Shown one piece after another: positions 13,232 to 16,591 of a stretch of 16,591 nucleotides of DNA. Position numbers and translations under genes: made by a program. The stretch comes from CAYSBK01 sp964429265 (GTDB lineage Bacteria > Planctomycetota > Phycisphaerae > Sedimentisphaerales > Anaerobacaceae). Location of the stretch: NCBI GenBank assembly GCA_964429265.1, contig CAYSBK010000039.1, positions 1 to 16,591 of the forward strand. The letters run 5' to 3'. Each line of letters starts with the position of its first letter. The stretch's first letter is position 1. The notes under the pieces were generated by a model that ran no database searches, was not told the DNA's origin, and worked only from the letters and a program-made list of their open reading frames with translations.

Positions 13232-14733
13232 ATGCGAAGATTCGTTTTTATTTGCGGCGCGGCTGCCGTGCTGACGATGTGGGTGTCCCGGGGGGCTGGT
13301 GCTGGTGCAAGTGATGATGTTGCCAGGCTGAAAGAAAGCATAGCTGCTACTGCGAAGGCCATTCTCGACGAAGTTCGTTACCTTGACAGCGAACATTCGG
13401 CGGATGAGCGGGCGTGGCAGGATTTCAAGTCGCGTGCCCGGCGGGCGATTGCCGAGAGCAGAAGTGCCACTGCCAGGGCACGCGCGGGCGGCGAAGGCGC
13501 CGTGGCAAAACTGAGAGCCATCGAGCGAAAACTCAAGCGGCTCAAGAAGAACATACCATTGAGGCTGCCCGCGGGCCCGAAAGGCAAGGGTCGGTTCGGT
13601 GCGTACTATGCAGCCCTGAAGTACCAACTGGAATGGGACAGGCAGTGGAAGGTGGCCGACCACCCGGATGTCGTGGTGCGGTTTGACGAGTATGATCATC
13701 GCTTTGTGTTCTGGCGCGGGACCAGTTACATACCCTGCTGGGCGACGTACGACGGTGCCTGGTACACGAACGAGTTCTTTGAGCGCCGCGGCTATCTCGG
13801 CGGCTGCGACAGTATGTGCGAGCCTATGTCGGACAAGCAGTGCCGGTACTCGCACGCGCGGATAATCGAAAGCAGCGACGCGCGCGTCGTGGTTCACTGG
13901 CGGTACTCGCCGGTCGACTTGTACTACAAGCAGCCCTATCGCGACCCGATGACCGGCTGGGGCGACTGGGCGGACGAGTACTACACGATATATCCCGATT
14001 CGGTCGGCGTTCGCAAGGCGACGATTCACAGCGGCTCTCCGCTGAAGGACTGGATCGAGTACCAGGAGGGCATCGTGGTCAATCAGCCGGGTACGATTCC
14101 CGAGCAGAACATAAACTTTGACGCGGTGACGTTTGCGAACCTGAAGGGACAGAGCAAGACCTACACGTGGACCGAGAAAGGCGGCCCGCCACTGCGGGAT
14201 GCGCCCGAGCAGCCGTGCATTCAGGTGATAAATTTCAAGAATCCATACAAGCCTTTTACGGTGGTGAATCCGGATGGCGTGCGCATAAAGGTGTACGGGG
14301 GGCACGGTGAAGGTTCGTTTTTCAACTGGTGGAACCACTGGCCGGTCGCGCAGGAGAAATCGGACACCACCAAGGCCCGGTCTGCGGACAGGCCGTCGCA
14401 CTCTTCGCTGACTCACATCGAGTGGAAGCCTTACTCGCAGGACGGCATCTCGCGCACGTGGATAATGCTGCACGGTATGACGGATAAGCCGGCGGCGGAG
14501 CTTGTGCCGCTGGCCAAGTCCTGGTTATACGCGCCACAATTGAGACTGAAAAAGGGCAACTTTGTCAGCAGGGGCTACGACCCGACGCAACGGGCGTGGG
14601 TGCTGGNNNNNNNNNNNNNNNNNNNNNNNNNNNNNNNNNNNNNNNNNNNNNNNNNNNNNNNNNNNNNNNNNNNNNNNNNNNNNNNNNNNNNNNNNNNNNN
14701 NNNNNNGTCGAATTGACGCCTGCGGTTGACTGA
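13232..14733 (+). CDS. Exported paralogue carrying the same unknown domain (interrupted by assembly gap)
   Basis: The ATG at 13232 follows GGAG with eight bases of spacing; the open frame further upstream overlaps the previous gene and is not used. Residues 1-26 are a signal peptide ending GAGAGA. Residues about 28-108 are rich in Ala, Arg, Lys and Glu and probably helical or coiled-coil, replacing the LamG/PA14 modules of the preceding protein. From about 121 the sequence aligns end to end with the C-terminal domain of that protein: FVFWRGTSY (158-166), MSDKQCRYSH (199-208), DARVVVHW (216-223), GWGDWADEYY (242-251), NQPGT (284-288), WWNHWPV (366-372), DRPSHSSL (386-393). Residue 458 is the last before 100 N. 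After the gap, VELTPAVD followed by TGA (14731-14733) is the likely true C-terminus; it is out of frame only because the gap length is arbitrary. By comparison with the paralogue about 75-80 residues are missing. Function unknown. Confidence 0.8.
14607..14706. other. Assembly gap of 100 N
   Basis: Exactly 100 unknown bases, the conventional size scaffolders insert when gap length is not known. It interrupts the second exported protein gene. Any reading frame carried across it is meaningless. Confidence 0.97.
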
Positions 14734-14760
14734 TCGTTAATCGGTTGAAAGGACGGGCAT

Positions 14761-16467
14761 ATGATTTTGGCGAAAATGGGTATTTCGGGCATTGACCTCG
14801 GCGTGATCGTTGTTTATCTGCTGGGCATAATGGTGATCGGGATAGTGGTGGGCTTTCGCAAGCACGCCACCGCCCAGCAGTACTTTCTTGCGGGCAAGTC
14901 GCTGGGGTGGTTCAGCATAGGAGCGGCGTTATTTGCGTCGAACATCTCGACGATTCACCTGGTGGGGCTGGCGGCTTCCGGCGCCGACGTGGGACTGGTG
15001 ATCGGCAACTTCGAGTGGATGGCTTCGTTCTGTTTGATAATCCTGGGATTGGTCTTCGCGCCGTTCTACTTCAAGAGCAGGATTTCAACACTTCCGGAGT
15101 TTCTGGAGAAAAGATACAGCCCGCAGGCCCGAACCTGCCTTGCTTTCGTGGCAATCACAGGGGCACTTCTGATACACATCGGCATCAGCCTTTTCGCGGG
15201 GGCAAAGCTATTTCAGAGTTTTCTCGGGATAAAAGTTGCGTACTCTATTCTGATCATATCGCTGGTGACGGTTATTTACACGGTTCTGGGCGGGCTCAAG
15301 GCGGTGGTGGTCACCGAGACCATACAGACTTTTCTTTTGCTCGGGGGGGCGGTTCTCGTGACCATCCTCGGCATAAACTATCTGCCCAAGTGCGGTGTCA
15401 ACAGCTTTGCGGATTTTCAAGCGGCCATCAAGTCCGGCCAGATGAGCATGCTGCATCCAATCAGGAATGAAGCCGGTCACTTGAATGATTTCTCGTGGCT
15501 GGCGGTTCTGCTGGGCTACCCCGTCCTCGGCATCTGGTACTGGTGCTCCGACCAGACGATCGTGCAGCGGGTTCTGGGCTCCCGCAGCGAACGCGACTCC
15601 CAGAACGGAGCCCTTTTTGCGGGTTTCCTGAAGATTCTACCTGTTTTCTTGATGGTCTTTCCGGGCGTCGTTGGTTACATAATGTTCAAGAACGGTGCAA
15701 TTGACCTGCCTCTTCTGGACAACGGCCAGCGCGATTACAACCTTACGCTGGCGAAGATGATCGAGGTATTGGTGCCGCAGGGTGTGAAAGGTCTGCTGGC
15801 AGCCGGCCTGCTGGCGGCGCTTATGAGCACTATCGCCGCGGCGCTGAATAGCTGCGCGACGCTTATCTCCGTCGATATTGTTAAACGTGTCTGGCCTGAG
15901 ACGTTGGACCGGACCCAGGTTTTGATCGGCAGGATCAGCACGGCTGTGGTAATGATTCTGGCGATGTTGTGGTCCACGCAGGGCGACCAGTTCGGCACTA
16001 TTTTCGAGGCGATCAACAAGATACCGATGATATTTGCGCCGGCGGTGACGACGGTGTTTCTGCTGGGGGTATTCTGGCGGCGTGGTACGAATAAGGCGGC
16101 TCTTACGACGTTTGCGGTCGGCTGTGCTGTGGGACTGGTCTATTTTGTCCTGGATATGCCGGTGGTAGGCAAGGCTCTTCTGGCCCAGCCGCGCGAGGGC
16201 TTTCTCGGATTGGTCACCGATCCTATTCAGGGCATCGGGATACCGTTTATGCTGGTAGGGCCGATTCTGTGCGGGATGTGCATAGTGATTTACGTGCTGG
16301 TGAGTCTGGCTACGCCCGCACCGGCCGCGGAAAAGCTCGAGAATGTATGCTGGGAGCATCCACTTCAGGCACTGAAACGCGGCAAATTAACCGGGGTCGG
16401 CGACCCGCGGATGGTTGCACTGTACCTGTTCGTTGTGATGATTGTGCTGTACTGTGTGTTCCATTAA
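14761..16467 (+). CDS. SSS-family sodium/solute symporter, probably for a sugar
   Basis: An inner-membrane sodium:solute symporter of the SSS/SGLT family (LeuT-like fold), 568 residues with about 13-14 hydrophobic segments. Recognisable parts are YFLAGKSLGWFSIGAALFASN (41-61), the common SSS motif after TM1; GGLKAVVVTETIQ (177-189); WYWCSDQTIVQRVLGSR (259-275), characteristic of the sugar-transporting SGLT-like branch; and GLLAALMSTIAAALNSCATL (about 354-373), which carries the small and hydroxyl residues typical of the Na2 sodium site. The C-terminal part has a soluble loop (about 515-545) and a final TM helix, also as in SGLT-like proteins. AAAGGA precedes the ATG. Standing between two exported proteins and a sugar mutarotase, it probably imports the monosaccharide they release; the substrate cannot be read from sequence. 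Confidence 0.92.
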   Translation: MILAKMGISGIDLGVIVVYLLGIMVIGIVVGFRKHATAQQYFLAGKSLGWFSIGAALFASNISTIHLVGLAASGADVGLVIGNFEWMASFCLIILGLVFAPFYFKSRISTLPEFLEKRYSPQARTCLAFVAITGALLIHIGISLFAGAKLFQSFLGIKVAYSILIISLVTVIYTVLGGLKAVVVTETIQTFLLLGGAVLVTILGINYLPKCGVNSFADFQAAIKSGQMSMLHPIRNEAGHLNDFSWLAVLLGYPVLGIWYWCSDQTIVQRVLGSRSERDSQNGALFAGFLKILPVFLMVFPGVVGYIMFKNGAIDLPLLDNGQRDYNLTLAKMIEVLVPQGVKGLLAAGLLAALMSTIAAALNSCATLISVDIVKRVWPETLDRTQVLIGRISTAVVMILAMLWSTQGDQFGTIFEAINKIPMIFAPAVTTVFLLGVFWRRGTNKAALTTFAVGCAVGLVYFVLDMPVVGKALLAQPREGFLGLVTDPIQGIGIPFMLVGPILCGMCIVIYVLVSLATPAPAAEKLENVCWEHPLQALKRGKLTGVGDPRMVALYLFVVMIVLYCVFH

Positions 16468-16488
16468 AGCGAAAAAAGGAGCCTGGCA

Positions 16489-16591
16489 ATGCTCAAAGGC
16501 ATATCGCCATTGGTTGGGCCGGAGTTGCTGGCCGTATTGAGCCGGATGGGCCACGGCGACGAGATTGTGCTGGCCGATGCGCACTTTCCGG
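16489..16591 (+). CDS. fucU: FucU/RbsD-family mutarotase, N-terminal fragment (runs off window)
   Basis: Only the first 34 codons are in the window. The start MLKGISPL, followed by GPELLAVLSRMGHGDEI and VLADAHFP, matches FucU/RbsD proteins, which interconvert anomers of L-fucose (FucU) or forms of D-ribose (RbsD). His22 in GHGDEI coincides with the catalytic histidine of E. coli FucU. The MLKGISPL start and ADAxFP ending favour FucU over RbsD, but the substrate-discriminating C-terminal half is missing. A strong AAAGGAG (16475-16481) precedes the ATG, and the gene starts 21 bases after the symporter stop, so both are almost certainly co-transcribed. Confidence 0.88.
   Translation, partial: MLKGISPLVGPELLAVLSRMGHGDEIVLADAHFP

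Noticed and set aside
13169..14473. 434-codon minus-strand open frame opposite the second exported protein
   Set aside because: The plus strand has a signal peptide, a ribosome site and strong similarity to the neighbouring gene; the antisense frame is compositionally biased and motif-free.
1..16591. CRISPR array, insertion sequence or phage genes
   Set aside because: No regularly spaced repeats, transposase or integrase motifs, or terminal inverted repeats were seen anywhere in the window.

Overview
The window looks like part of a planctomycete genome, most likely a Phycisphaerae/Sedimentisphaerales-type metagenome assembly. The pointers are a GC-rich genome, the gene order pheA-tpiA-secG-yicC-gmk-rpoZ-coaC-coaB, a short divergent omega subunit, a split coaBC, and a secreted sugar-degradation locus built from LamG, PA14 and GH127 proteins. 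The taxonomic call is an inference; no rRNA marker is clear enough to settle it. A run of exactly 100 N (14607-14706) marks a scaffold gap.

Layout. Positions 1-267 hold no intact gene but contain a near-consensus promoter (TTGACA-16-TAGAAT, 184-211). Positions 268-491 hold a decayed, truncated nrdR zinc-ribbon remnant whose last stop overlaps the pheA start. From 491 to 5987 runs a tightly packed housekeeping operon: pheA (phenylalanine synthesis), tpiA (glycolysis), secG (protein export), a YicC-type RNase, gmk (GMP kinase), rpoZ (RNA polymerase omega), and coaC and coaB as separate genes (coenzyme A synthesis). A GH127-family lipoprotein (6023-8089) follows in the same direction after only 35 bases.

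Two minus-strand genes follow: a small STAS-domain protein (8148-8483), which converges on the GH127 gene over a strong hairpin, and yifB/comM (8729-10255). A 349-bp divergent intergenic region with a perfect 8-3-8 palindrome separates yifB from a plus-strand sugar locus. That locus holds a large exported LamG/PA14 protein (10605-13172), a second exported protein sharing its C-terminal domain (13232 to about 14733, interrupted by the gap), an SSS-family sodium/sugar symporter (14761-16467), and the first 34 codons of a FucU/RbsD-type mutarotase (16489 to the window edge).

How the genes may work together. The right-hand cluster reads as a degradation-and-uptake unit. Two exported proteins with an unnamed shared domain would act on a glycan outside the cytoplasm, the symporter would import the released monosaccharide, and the mutarotase would interconvert its anomers for catabolism. 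FucU homology suggests L-fucose or a similar sugar, but the substrate is not shown by the sequence. The shared domain of the two exported proteins, which I cannot assign to a named family, is the best candidate here for undescribed biology.
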